Below, piece by piece: positions 16,502-24,832 of a stretch of 64,000 nucleotides of DNA. How positions within the stretch are numbered: position 1 is the first letter of the stretch; every line of letters begins with the position of its first letter. Both the position numbers and the translations under genes were made by a program. The notes beneath the pieces were generated by a model. It worked only from the letters and a program-made list of their open reading frames with translations. It ran no database searches and was not told the origin of the DNA. The DNA comes from DATKWD01 sp963704815 (GTDB lineage Bacteria > Actinomycetota > Acidimicrobiia > Acidimicrobiales > Salinilacustritrichaceae): NCBI GenBank assembly GCA_963704815.1, contig CAVPHU010000001.1:992001-1056000 (forward strand). The letters run 5' to 3'.

Positions 16502-17938
16502 ATGCAGCGCCTCACCGGACTCGACGCCGGGTTCCTCTACATGGAGACCCCGACGTCACACATGCACGTCGCCGGACTCCAGATCCTCGACCCGACCACC
16601 ATGGCGAGCGACACGCCCGACCTCGACGAGATCAAGCAGATGATCGGCGACCGGCTGCACCTCGCCCCGCCGTTCCGACGCCGACTCGCCGAGGTCCCGC
16701 TCGGGCTCCACCATCCCCTGTGGATCGAGGACCCCGACTTCGACCTGAACGAACACGTCCATCACATCGCGGTCCCCTCCCCCGGCGGCAAGCGCGAGCT
16801 GGCCGACCTGGTGGCCCACCTCAACTCGATGCAGCTCGACCGAACGCGCCCGTTGTGGGAGATCTGGATCATCGAGGGTCTCGAGGGCGGCAAGATCGCC
16901 ACCCTCAGCAAGACCCACCACGCAGCCATCGACGGCGCGTCGGGCAACGAACTCACCGTGGCGCTGCTCGACATCACACCCGAGATCGCCACCCACGAGC
17001 CCGACGAGGAATGGGTGCCGGACAAGCTGCCGAGCGATGTCGAACTGCTCACCTATGCCGCAGGCAGCCTCGCTCGCCAGCCGTTGAGCGCCGTCAAGGC
17101 CGCCCGTCGCACGGTCGAGGGCGCGCTGGCCGTTCGATCCCGCAATCGTCAGCCCGACATCGACCCGCCGCCGGGCATCGGCGACGCCCCACCCACCTCC
17201 TTCAACGGTGCGCTCACTCCCCGGCGGAGCTTCGGCTACACGACGCTGTCGCTCACCGACGTCAAGGACCTCAAGAACACGCTCGGGGTCACCGTCAACG
17301 ACGTCGTGCTCGCCTTGTGCTCGGGTGCCCTCAAGATCTATCTCGAGGGTCGCGGCGAGCACTACGACGACCCGTTGGTGGCCATGGTGCCGGTCTCGGT
17401 GCGCAGCGACGACGAGAAGGACGCCATGGGCAACCGGGTGTCATCGATGCTCTGCTCGTTGGCGACGCACCTCGACGATCCACTCGACCGCGTCAACGCC
17501 ATCCACGAAGGCACCCAGCGGGCCAAGGAGCAGCACGAGGTCATCGGCGCCGACACGCTGACTGACTGGGCCGAGTTCATGGCCCCGGCCGTCCTGGGCC
17601 GGGCCGCCCGCCTCTACAGCCGGACCAAGATGGCCGACCGTCACCGCCCGCTGTTCAACGTGACGATCTCGAACGTTCCGGGGCCCAATTTCGATCTCTA
17701 CAGCGGTGGTGCGCGCATGGAGGCGATGTATCCCCTCGGTCCGATCATGGACGGCGGGGCCCTCAACATGACGGTGTTGTCCTACAAGGACAACCTCGAC
17801 TTCGGGATCTACGCCTGCCCCGACCTCGTCGACGATCCGTTCGTCATCGCCGACGCCCTCGAGACGGCGCTCGCCGACCTCCAGAAGGCGGCGGCCAGGG
17901 CCAACAACGCGGCCGGCAAGCGCTCGGCCGCGAGCTGA
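16502..17938 (+). CDS. Wax ester synthase/diacylglycerol acyltransferase (WS/DGAT)
   Basis: 478 residues, full length for the family. It transfers acyl groups from acyl-CoA to diacylglycerol or a fatty alcohol, producing storage lipid. The catalytic HHxxxDG motif is KTHHAAIDGASG; the N-terminal RLTGLDAGFLYMETPTSHMH and C-terminal NVTISNVPGPNFDLYSGG are family landmarks. ATG 16502 fits the conserved N-terminus, although the best ribosome-binding site (TAGGAGG at 16474) is better placed for an out-of-frame GTG at 16487. A short GGAG precedes the ATG. Confidence 0.92.
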   Translation: MQRLTGLDAGFLYMETPTSHMHVAGLQILDPTTMASDTPDLDEIKQMIGDRLHLAPPFRRRLAEVPLGLHHPLWIEDPDFDLNEHVHHIAVPSPGGKRELADLVAHLNSMQLDRTRPLWEIWIIEGLEGGKIATLSKTHHAAIDGASGNELTVALLDITPEIATHEPDEEWVPDKLPSDVELLTYAAGSLARQPLSAVKAARRTVEGALAVRSRNRQPDIDPPPGIGDAPPTSFNGALTPRRSFGYTTLSLTDVKDLKNTLGVTVNDVVLALCSGALKIYLEGRGEHYDDPLVAMVPVSVRSDDEKDAMGNRVSSMLCSLATHLDDPLDRVNAIHEGTQRAKEQHEVIGADTLTDWAEFMAPAVLGRAARLYSRTKMADRHRPLFNVTISNVPGPNFDLYSGGARMEAMYPLGPIMDGGALNMTVLSYKDNLDFGIYACPDLVDDPFVIADALETALADLQKAAARANNAAGKRSAAS

Positions 17939-17970
17939 GCCGCAAGCCGAGCCGCGAGCCGCGCAGCTCC

Positions 17971-19323
17971 TCAGTCGGAGATCCTGACCAGGAGGGCGTC
18001 CATGGCGGCGGTGCTGCCGGCCGCGTCGGAACCGTTGACGATGATCGAGAACGTGGCCGTGCGACCGTCAGCGGTGGCCGTCGAGCCGCTGATCGCCTTG
18101 CCGCCGATCGCCGAGCCGGTCTTGGCTCTCAGCACGCCGGCGGCCGAGGTTCCTCCGAATCGGTCCGAGAGCGTGCCGCTTCGTGCGGCGACGGGAAGAG
18201 ACTCGATCACGGCGGGCCCAAGCGGATCGACGAGCAACAGGTCGATGATCGCCCGCAGCTCGTGGGCAGACCGCAGGTTGTCGCGAGACACCCCGGAACC
18301 GTCGCCGAACCCGCCGTCGAGCTCCATGCACCGGTCGGCGAACAACTCCTGCACGCGCTGCGAACCTGCACCGAGGGTTCCCTCACCCGATGCCGCCAGC
18401 CCGACTTCACGCAGCAGCAGATCAGCCGATTCGTTGTCGCTCGTGAGGAGCAGATCGGCGACGATCGAACCGACCGGCACCGACTCGATCGACGCCACGA
18501 CGACGGGCGCGGCAGCGCCATCGCCTCGTTCGACGCCGCCGGCGATCCTGATGCCGCGGTCGGCCAGAAGGCCCGCAAAGGTCCGGGCGTGCTCGATGTT
18601 CGGGTCGGCGAGGAACGCCGCGTCCGCTCTCGCTTCGTTGTCGTCGACCATCAGCACCGAGAGCGGACCACCGAACCGGGGGACGTAGTTTTCAGGCCAA
18701 CCGGCGGGAATGAGGGTCGCCTCGTGGCGAGCATCGTCCAGCAACAACCGACCGGTCACGGTGGTCAACCCCGAGGCGGCGACCTGGTCGGCCAATGCGC
18801 TCAGGGAGTGCGGACCCCGGGTGCTGAGGGTGGGGTCGCCGCCGGCGACGAGAACGAGGTCGCCGGTCAGCGTTCCCGAAGGATCGGGCATCGACCCTGC
18901 CCCGACGGTCGTCGTGAGCCCGCTGAACAGGTCGAGCGTCGACAGGGCCGCATAGGAGGTCAGCAGCTTCTGGTTCGAGGCGGGAGTGAGCGCCAGGTCG
19001 GGCTCGTGGGCCACCACCTCTCCGTAGCCGTCGATGCGGATCGAGACGGTGATCTGCGAGCCGGGCGCCGAGGCAACGAGGCGGACGAGACCTTCCTCGA
19101 GCGATCGACGGAGGGAGTCGGGGACGACGTCGCCCGCCGCCGGCTCGGGTGGACAGCGTGGTTCGGTCGTGGTCGTCGTGTCCGAAGACGTCGAGGCCGT
19201 TGCCGGCGTGCTGGTCGACGACGGTGCGACGACGGACTCGGCCGTGTCGGCGGAGTCCGACCCACAGGCCGTTGCGATCAGCCCGGCGGCCACCACCATC
19301 AGCGCAGTCGAACGGCCCCTCAG
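17971..19323 (-). CDS. dacB: D-alanyl-D-alanine carboxypeptidase/endopeptidase (PBP4 type), lipoprotein
   Basis: Trims or cleaves peptidoglycan peptide cross-links outside the membrane. The three serine-peptidase motifs are present: SNQK (the SxxK, in LTPASNQKLLTSYAAL), SDN (LLTSDNESADLLL) and KTG (LRAKTGSAIGG). The N-terminus has a signal with a lipobox (IATAC) and a Ser/Thr-rich linker. No ATG, GTG or TTG lies suitably before the signal peptide in this frame. The best solution is CTG at 19323, with GGAGG 6 bases upstream, giving (M)RGRSTALMVVAAG. The divergent selD starts 85 bases away. Confidence 0.85.
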   Translation of the reverse strand: MRGRSTALMVVAAGLIATACGSDSADTAESVVAPSSTSTPATASTSSDTTTTTEPRCPPEPAAGDVVPDSLRRSLEEGLVRLVASAPGSQITVSIRIDGYGEVVAHEPDLALTPASNQKLLTSYAALSTLDLFSGLTTTVGAGSMPDPSGTLTGDLVLVAGGDPTLSTRGPHSLSALADQVAASGLTTVTGRLLLDDARHEATLIPAGWPENYVPRFGGPLSVLMVDDNEARADAAFLADPNIEHARTFAGLLADRGIRIAGGVERGDGAAAPVVVASIESVPVGSIVADLLLTSDNESADLLLREVGLAASGEGTLGAGSQRVQELFADRCMELDGGFGDGSGVSRDNLRSAHELRAIIDLLLVDPLGPAVIESLPVAARSGTLSDRFGGTSAAGVLRAKTGSAIGGKAISGSTATADGRTATFSIIVNGSDAAGSTAAMDALLVRISD

Positions 19324-19394
19324 TTCGCACCTCCGGCGTCGACTCGACTCATGCGGATCGACGCTACCCCCACCTCCCGCCGGTGAACCGCCGG

Positions 19395-19400
19395 TAGGTT
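19395..19400 (+). promoter_or_regulatory. -10 box of selD
   Basis: TAGGTT lies 8 bases before the ATG at 19409, matching the spacing seen at many other starts in this window and implying a leaderless transcript. Confidence 0.4.
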
Positions 19401-19408
19401 CGGTGGCA

Positions 19409-20452
19409 ATGGGTGACGAGCACATCAAGACTCGACTCACGCAGTTCAGTCACGGCGCGGGCTGAGGATGCAAGCTCGCCCCTGGCGAGCTGGCCCACGT
19501 CGTGGGCCGCCTGAACCCCGACATGCCCGACGAACTGCTGGTCGGAACCGCCACGGGCGACGATGCCGCCGTGTGGCGCCTGTCGGACGAGCGCGCCCTG
19601 GTGGCGACGGCCGACTTCATCACGCCGGTGGTCGACGACGCGCGCACCTGGGGACAGGTGGCCGCCGCCAATGCGGTGTCCGACGTCTACGCCATGGGCG
19701 GTCGTCCGCTGTTCGCCCTCAACCTCGTCGGCTGGAACTCCGACGAGCTCGGTACCGACCTGCTCGGCGACCTGCTCGCCGGGGGCGGCGACATCGCGCA
19801 GGAGGCCGGCTTCTTCGTGGTCGGCGGCCACACCATCGACGATCCCGAGCCCAAGTACGGCATGACGGTGATCGGTGAGGTCGACCCGGAAAAGATGATG
19901 ACCAACTCGGGCCTGCAGGCGGGTCAGACGCTCATCCTCACCAAGCCGCTGGGGGTCGGGGTGATCACCACGGCCATCAAGGCCGACCAGGCCGCGGTCG
20001 AGGTCGTCGACGCAGCGGTGGCGTCGATGACCAGGCTCAACGACGTGGCATCACAGATCGCCATCGGGGCGGGGGCAACCGGCTGCACCGACGTGACCGG
20101 CTACGGGTTGCTCGGCCACCTCGGCCGCATGCTGCTCGAGTCCGGCGTCGACGCCACCATCGACTTCCCCGCCGTGCCGTTCCTTCCGGGCGCGGTCGAT
20201 CTCGCCCGCGCCGACATCGTGCCCGGCGGCTCGCGTCGCAACCTCGAATGGATCGACGATCGGATCGACCGCGGCGGCCACGACCACGTCGATCTCCTGC
20301 TGCTCGCCGACGCCCAGACCTCGGGTGGACTCGTCTTCGGCGTCGCCGACGAGCGTGTCGACGACGTCCTCGCCCAACTGAGCGAGTCCGGGCACACCGC
20401 GGCGGCCATCGGGCGCACCACCGACGGCTCGGGCGCGATGACGATCGTCTGA
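19409..20452 (+). CDS. selD: Selenide, water dikinase, probably a selenocysteine-containing protein (in-frame TGA)
   Basis: Makes selenophosphate from selenide and ATP for selenocysteine and selenouridine synthesis. From ATG 19409 the frame reads QFSHGAG, then TGA at 19463-19465, then GCKLAPGELAHVVGRL and continues without interruption to 20452 (347 residues). The TGA falls exactly at the catalytic Cys/Sec position of SelD (C-G-C-K in E. coli, here U19-G-C-K22), so it most likely encodes selenocysteine. Later motifs are DDAAVWRL, ANAVSDVYAMGG, and GGHTIDDPEPKYG. Two hairpins follow the TGA. If selenocysteine is not inserted, only a truncated protein from GTG 19502 could be made, lacking the active site. 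The 2H phosphoesterase gene follows by 6 bases. Confidence 0.88.
19466..19508 (+). promoter_or_regulatory. Candidate SECIS region downstream of the selD TGA
   Basis: Two perfect hairpins follow the TGA. At 19473-19491 an 8-bp stem (AGCTCGCC / GGCGAGCT) closes a 3-base loop beginning 15 bases after the codon. At 19492-19508 a 7-bp stem (GGCCCAC / GTGGGCC) has a GTC loop starting 33 bases after it. Bacterial SECIS elements usually place a loop with an early G within about 16-37 bases of UGA; the second hairpin meets both conditions. Confidence 0.5.
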
Positions 20453-20458
20453 CGAACG

Positions 20459-20995
20459 ATGGAGCCGACCGAGAGCGCGCTGATCGTCACGGTCCCCGAG
20501 GCCGAGGCCGCGGTCGGGCCGCACCGAGCGCGACTCGACTCCGGTGCGATCGTCGGCGTGCCGGCTCACGTCACCGTCCTCTACCCGTTCATGCCTCCTG
20601 GCCTGATCGACCACGACACCCTCGCCGACCTCGAGCGCCTCTTCGCTGCGGCGCCACCCTTCGATGTCACCTTCGCGTCGGTCGCTTGGTTCGGCACGGC
20701 GGTCGCCTACCTCAGCCCCACCCCCGACCGGCCGCTCCGACACCTCACGGCAGCCGTGCTGGCCCGCTGGCCCGGGTATCCGCCGTACGGCGGAGCGTTC
20801 CCCGATCCCGTACCGCATCTCACCATCGGTGACAACGGCGACGTCGCGGCGCTCACGGACGCCTCGGACGCCATCGAGCCGTCGCTGCCGATCACCACCC
20901 GGGTCGACACGGTCCATCTGTTCGTCGGATCCTCCGAACCCTCGAGCTATCGCCAGCGGGCAGCCTTCCGCCTGGAGTCGCCGACCGCTTCGTGA
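20459..20995 (+). CDS. 2'-5' RNA ligase-family (2H phosphoesterase) protein
   Basis: 178 residues with the two HxT/S motifs of 2H phosphoesterases: VPAHVTVLYPF near residue 40 and VPHLTIGDNGD near residue 125. Such enzymes cleave or close 2',5'- or cyclic phosphodiester bonds in RNA or nucleotides; the substrate is not evident. It starts 6 bases after selD and is probably co-transcribed, but there is no obvious functional link. Confidence 0.85.
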   Translation: MEPTESALIVTVPEAEAAVGPHRARLDSGAIVGVPAHVTVLYPFMPPGLIDHDTLADLERLFAAAPPFDVTFASVAWFGTAVAYLSPTPDRPLRHLTAAVLARWPGYPPYGGAFPDPVPHLTIGDNGDVAALTDASDAIEPSLPITTRVDTVHLFVGSSEPSSYRQRAAFRLESPTAS

Positions 20996-21041
20996 CCGAA
21001 GCAGCCGGACACGAGGCCCGGTGAGTGCGACACTCTCGACC

Positions 21042-21842
21042 ATGACCGCCGTGTACGACTCGTTCACCGAGCTGACCCTCGACCGGCCGGCCGACGGGGT
21101 GATCCGGATCACCCTCGATGCACCGGGGCTCAACGCCGTCAACCAGACGGCCCATCGCCAGTTGGCCGACGTCTGGCGCACGGTCGATGCTGACCCGGAG
21201 GCCCGGGTCGCGCTGCTGCGAGGTGCCGGCAAGGGGTTCTCGGCCGGTGGCAGCTTCGACATGGTCGAGGCGATCATCGACGATCACGAATCGCGGCTCC
21301 GGGTGATGCGAGAGGCACGCGACCTGGTGTTCAACATCCTCGACTGCTCGAAACCGATCGTCTCGGCGATGCACGGCCCGGCGGTCGGTGCCGGGCTCGT
21401 GGCCGGTCTGCTGGCCGACGTGTCGGTGGTCGGACGGACGACCCGCATCATCGACGGGCACACCCGCCTCGGCGTGACGGCCGGCGATCACGCGGCCATC
21501 TGCTGGCCGCTGCTGTGCGGCATGGCGAAGGCCAAGTACTACCTGCTGACCTGCGACGACCTGAGCGGTGAGGAAGCCGAACGGATCGGTCTGGTGTCGC
21601 TGTGCGTCGAGGACGACCAGGTGCAGGATCGTGGCCTCGGGGTGGCGGTGCAGCTGGCCAACGGCGCACAGTCGGCGATCCGGTGGACCAAGCACACGCT
21701 CAACCACTGGTACCGGTCCCAGGCCGCGGTGTTCGATGCCAGCCTTGCGTACGAGTTCCTCGGCTTCACCGGCCCCGACGCCCGCGAGGGCGTCGCCAGC
21801 CACAAGGAACGTCGCGACCCGTCCTTCGACGGTCCGGCCTGA
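21042..21842 (+). CDS. Enoyl-CoA hydratase/isomerase family protein
   Basis: 266 residues of the crotonase fold, which stabilises CoA-thioester enolates. Oxyanion-hole segments are seen at GAGKGFSAGGSFDM and HGPAVGAGLVAGLLADVSV; RLGVTAGDHAAICWPLLCGMAKAKYYLL corresponds to the region that usually carries one of the two catalytic glutamates, here occupied by G/D, so classical hydratase activity is uncertain. An in-frame GTG at 21021 preceded by GAGG could add seven residues. Its divergence from standard hydratases suggests a specialised substrate. Confidence 0.85.
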   Translation: MTAVYDSFTELTLDRPADGVIRITLDAPGLNAVNQTAHRQLADVWRTVDADPEARVALLRGAGKGFSAGGSFDMVEAIIDDHESRLRVMREARDLVFNILDCSKPIVSAMHGPAVGAGLVAGLLADVSVVGRTTRIIDGHTRLGVTAGDHAAICWPLLCGMAKAKYYLLTCDDLSGEEAERIGLVSLCVEDDQVQDRGLGVAVQLANGAQSAIRWTKHTLNHWYRSQAAVFDASLAYEFLGFTGPDAREGVASHKERRDPSFDGPA

Positions 21843-21845
21843 CCC

Positions 21846-22754
21846 TCACCCGCCGTTCGCGCTGAAGTGCATCGGGTCGGTGGTCGACCCCGCCCACGCG
21901 CCGCCCCACTGCCAACCGATGCCGGCGAAGGCGTCGACCGCCACGCTGCCGTCGGTCTGCATGCCCTCGCGGAGGTTCGCCCGGTCGAGGTAGGTCGACG
22001 CCAGCTCGGGCAGCACGACATCGCCACGGACGTACGGATTGTGGAACGGGTTCACGTCGATCGCCGTGCCGTACGCGTGCTCGCTGAAGCTGCGACCACC
22101 TCGGACCGGACGGCACACGAACGCCGAGGTGTTGTTGCCGTCACCGGTCGGCGGCCGGTCGAGCTCTTCGCGGGCGGTCACCCTCATCTCCTCGATCGGG
22201 AACCTCGCCGCAGCCAGCTGCTCGAACACCGACACCACGTCGTCGGCCACCGATGCGTCGAGAAGCAGCTCGCCCGTGTGATGTTCGCCGTCGAATCCCC
22301 AGAACGTCAGGGTCACGTAGCGCAACTCGTCGACCGACACCGGACAGCCCGGCTCCCAGGTCGACCGGGCGAGCACGTCGTCGGGCACGGCCGCGACCGA
22401 CGAGACGAAGGCGTCGGCGGGCGGATCGGGCAGGTGGTCGGGGGTTCGCAGCACGCGCGGGTCGAGTTCGGAGGGTGTGGGCAGCACCGCCCCGAAGCCA
22501 CCAGGTCCATCGGGGAGCACCCGGGTCCCGAGCCAGCCGGGGCGAGCGAAGGGATCGGGAACCGGCTCCGACGTGGTCGACGTGCTCGACGACGGTGCGA
22601 CGCTGGACGGTGTCGTGGACGGTGTCGTGGACGGTGTCGCGGTCGATGCGGGCGCGGCAGCCCGGTCGTTCGCAGCCGCGCCTCCGCATGCACCGAGCAC
22701 CAGGACGGCCACGAGCAGCCAACCGGCTCGTCGCACCCCGACCCCCGTGATCAT
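21846..22754 (-). CDS. M15-family peptidoglycan peptidase, lipoprotein
   Basis: 302 residues. The signal VLVLGACGGAA contains a lipobox, followed by a long Thr/Ser/Pro linker. The catalytic region has the M15 motifs RSFSEHAYGTAIDVNPFHNP (zinc His and Asp) and the final histidine in DPMHFSANGG. M15 enzymes are D-alanyl-D-alanine carboxypeptidases or L-alanyl-D-glutamate peptidases; the SEHAYGxAIDxNP form suits the M15C type. It ends 3 bases from the convergent enoyl-CoA hydratase gene. Confidence 0.88.
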   Translation of the reverse strand: MITGVGVRRAGWLLVAVLVLGACGGAAANDRAAAPASTATPSTTPSTTPSSVAPSSSTSTTSEPVPDPFARPGWLGTRVLPDGPGGFGAVLPTPSELDPRVLRTPDHLPDPPADAFVSSVAAVPDDVLARSTWEPGCPVSVDELRYVTLTFWGFDGEHHTGELLLDASVADDVVSVFEQLAAARFPIEEMRVTAREELDRPPTGDGNNTSAFVCRPVRGGRSFSEHAYGTAIDVNPFHNPYVRGDVVLPELASTYLDRANLREGMQTDGSVAVDAFAGIGWQWGGAWAGSTTDPMHFSANGG

Positions 22755-22783
22755 CCACCCAGTGTGCCCACGCCGCAGGGGTC

Positions 22784-22803
22784 CGAGGGCGTCGGCGCCC
22801 TCG
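22784..22803 (-). terminator. Strong hairpin after the HIT gene
   Basis: An 8-bp perfect stem (CGAGGGCG / CGCCCTCG) with a 4-base loop lies immediately after the HIT stop codon in the direction of transcription. There is no T-tract, so it may act as a pause or an mRNA end-protecting structure rather than a classical intrinsic terminator. Confidence 0.4.
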
Positions 22804-22804
22804 A

Positions 22805-23215
22805 TCAGTCGAGGGCGGCCCGGAGGCGAGTGGCCATGGCGGCTGCCGCCTCGTCGCTCTCGTAGCTGGTACGGGGCCAGAAGAAGCCGCGCAGGCCGTC
22901 CTTGGGGTTGCGGGGCACCACGTGCACGTGCAGGTGCGGAACGCTCTGGCTGACGGTGTTGTTCATGGCCACGAACGACCCGGCTGCCCCGAGTTCGTCG
23001 ACCATCAGCGCCGAGAGGCGCTGGGTCCGACCGAAGAGCGGCTCGATCAGCTCGGCCGGGAGGTCGGGGAGCGTCTCGTGATGGGCCTTCGGCACCAGCA
23101 GCGTGTGACCCTCGAACAACGGGCGGATGTCGAGGAACGCGAAGAACCGCTCGTCGTCGAGCACGACGTGGGCCGGCGCCTCGCCGGCGATGAGCCGGCA
23201 GAACAGGCAGCTCAG
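22805..23215 (-). CDS. HIT-family nucleotide hydrolase/transferase
   Basis: 136 residues. The histidine triad is VPHLHVHVVPR; the N-terminal CLFCRLIAGEAPAHVVL carries the zinc-type CxxC of Hint-like proteins. HIT enzymes hydrolyse nucleoside phosphoramidates and similar bonds. No ATG, GTG or TTG exists at the right place; CTG at 23215 gives (M)SCLFC and overlaps the phoH stop as CTGA, so translation is probably coupled to phoH. A hairpin follows the stop codon. Confidence 0.87.
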   Translation of the reverse strand: MSCLFCRLIAGEAPAHVVLDDERFFAFLDIRPLFEGHTLLVPKAHHETLPDLPAELIEPLFGRTQRLSALMVDELGAAGSFVAMNNTVSQSVPHLHVHVVPRNPKDGLRGFFWPRTSYESDEAAAAMATRLRAALD

Positions 23216-24582
23216 AGCAATCGGGCGGCCAGTTCGGCCAGTGGCGATCGCTCGCCCTTGGTCAGACCGATGTGCCCGAAGACGTCCTGACCGGTGAAGG
23301 CGGTGATGAGGGTCGACAGGGCGTTGGTCGATTCGCTCAGGAACGCCGCGTCGATCTGGCTCGTGTCGCCGGTGAACACGACCTTCGAGTCGGCTGCGAT
23401 CCGGGTGAGGATCGTCTTGCCGACCTGGGGCGAGAGGTTCATGGCTTCGTCGATGAGCACGAAGCTGTTGTGCAGCGTGCGCCCCCGGAGATGGGTGACC
23501 GACTCCATCGTGAGCTGCCCACGGTCGCGGATCTCCTCGAGCACCTGCTGCGCCTCGTCGCGGTCCTTGCGTTCGGTGAGCGCGTAGACCGCGTCGGTGA
23601 TGGCGGCCATCCAGGGGTCGAGCTTCTCGTCGAGGGTGCCGGGCAGATAGCCGACGTCGGCCTTGCCCACCGGGATCACCGGCCGGTAGACGCACATCCG
23701 GGCGTACCGGCCCTCCTCGACCACCTGTTGGAGACCGGCTGCGACCGCGCACAGGGTCTTTCCCGTGCCCGCGGGACCGTCGAGGGCCACGACCTTCACG
23801 TCGTCGTCGAGCAGGAGATCGAGGGCGAACCGCTGTTCTTTGTTGCGGGACCGGAGGTCCCAGGCGGTCAGGTCGTGGTGGAGCAGCGTGAGCCCGTTGG
23901 CGGTGCGCCGGACCAGTGCGGACTGTGAGCCCGCCGCCAAGACGCCGAACTCGTTGGCGACGAGACCGTCGAGCACGGCCTCGGCACCGGACGGCTGGTG
24001 CTCACCCGCGAACAACGCGTCGATCACCCCGGTGGACACGTCGAAGTCTCGCCAGCCCACCGGCTTGGGCCCGTCAGGCGAACCGAGGGCATCGTGTTCG
24101 ACGGCCGTCAGGCCGAACGTGGCGGCCTTGACCCGCAGCGCCGAGTCGTTCGACACCACCGAGACGTTCGCGTCGCCCGGATCGACCAGCCCCAGCGCAG
24201 CACCGATGATGCGATTGTCGGGCTTGTCGACGGCCAATCCGTGCTCGCGCAGGAGCCCCTCGTTGATGCCGTTGAGCTCGACCCGCACCGATCCGCCCAC
24301 CGATCGAGGGCACGGGGCACGAAGGTCGCCGCCGGCCTCGGTGCGGAAGTGCTCGAGCGATCGGAGGACTTCACGAGCCGCTCGCCCGACCGGGTCGAGA
24401 CGCTTCTTGAGCCCGTCGAGCTCTTCGACGACGGTGAGCGGGATGACCAGATCGTCGCCCGGGTAGCGAGCGAACACGTTGTCGGGATCGGCGATGAGTG
24501 CCGAGGTGTCGAGCACCACGACCATGCCGGCCGGTGAGGCCGACGGCGTGTGGGGACGCGCAACGGGATCGGTGAGGGTCAC
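23212..24582 (-). CDS. PIN-domain/PhoH-type ATPase
   Basis: 456 residues with an N-terminal PIN nuclease-like domain (VVLDTSALIADPDN, then SNDSALRVKA) and a C-terminal PhoH ATPase (Walker A LDGPAGTGKTLCAVAAG; Walker B FVLIDEAMNLS; VVFTGDTSQID). PIN-PhoH (PhoH2) proteins act as RNA-unwinding ribonucleases in mycobacteria. The GTG at 24582 has AAAGGG 4-5 bases upstream. The HIT gene overlaps its end. The conserved pairing in order PhoH-HIT suggests linked nucleotide or RNA metabolism, by inference only. Confidence 0.88.
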   Translation of the reverse strand: MTLTDPVARPHTPSASPAGMVVVLDTSALIADPDNVFARYPGDDLVIPLTVVEELDGLKKRLDPVGRAAREVLRSLEHFRTEAGGDLRAPCPRSVGGSVRVELNGINEGLLREHGLAVDKPDNRIIGAALGLVDPGDANVSVVSNDSALRVKAATFGLTAVEHDALGSPDGPKPVGWRDFDVSTGVIDALFAGEHQPSGAEAVLDGLVANEFGVLAAGSQSALVRRTANGLTLLHHDLTAWDLRSRNKEQRFALDLLLDDDVKVVALDGPAGTGKTLCAVAAGLQQVVEEGRYARMCVYRPVIPVGKADVGYLPGTLDEKLDPWMAAITDAVYALTERKDRDEAQQVLEEIRDRGQLTMESVTHLRGRTLHNSFVLIDEAMNLSPQVGKTILTRIAADSKVVFTGDTSQIDAAFLSESTNALSTLITAFTGQDVFGHIGLTKGERSPLAELAARLL

Positions 24583-24832
24583 GAAGCCCTTTCGAGTGGG
24601 GTCGATGGGGGGCCGCACCGCACGCACGCACGCCGCATCGAGTGCGGGACCTGGGCCGGAGTGCACGGGCATCCGGCATCGTGAGAGCGAGACGACGACA
24701 AGACCTTCCCATCGTGCCCGAGCGATCAGCACCCGACGGGGATGTCGGGCGAAACACGTTCTGAACTGCCGAAACCCTCCTCGTCGCCGGGATCCCGCCG
24801 TGATCGAACCGGCATGCTCGTAGGCTCACAGC
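24583..24832. other. Intergenic region between divergent genes
   Basis: 250 bases between phoH and the DUF2993 gene. It holds the PhoH ribosome-binding site next to 24582, a small hairpin (CCCGAC/GTCGGG, 24732-24749) and a TAGGCT box at 24821-24826 reading toward the DUF2993 gene. No open frame with protein-like content was seen. Confidence 0.4.

Noticed and set aside
16487..16502. GTG 16487 as start of the WS/DGAT gene because of its better ribosome-binding site
   Set aside because: It is out of frame with the conserved N-terminus MQRLTGLDAGFLYME; ATG 16502 fits the family.
19502..20452. SelD starting at GTG 19502
   Set aside because: This would remove the catalytic Cys/Sec and Lys residues that are encoded immediately upstream in the same frame.
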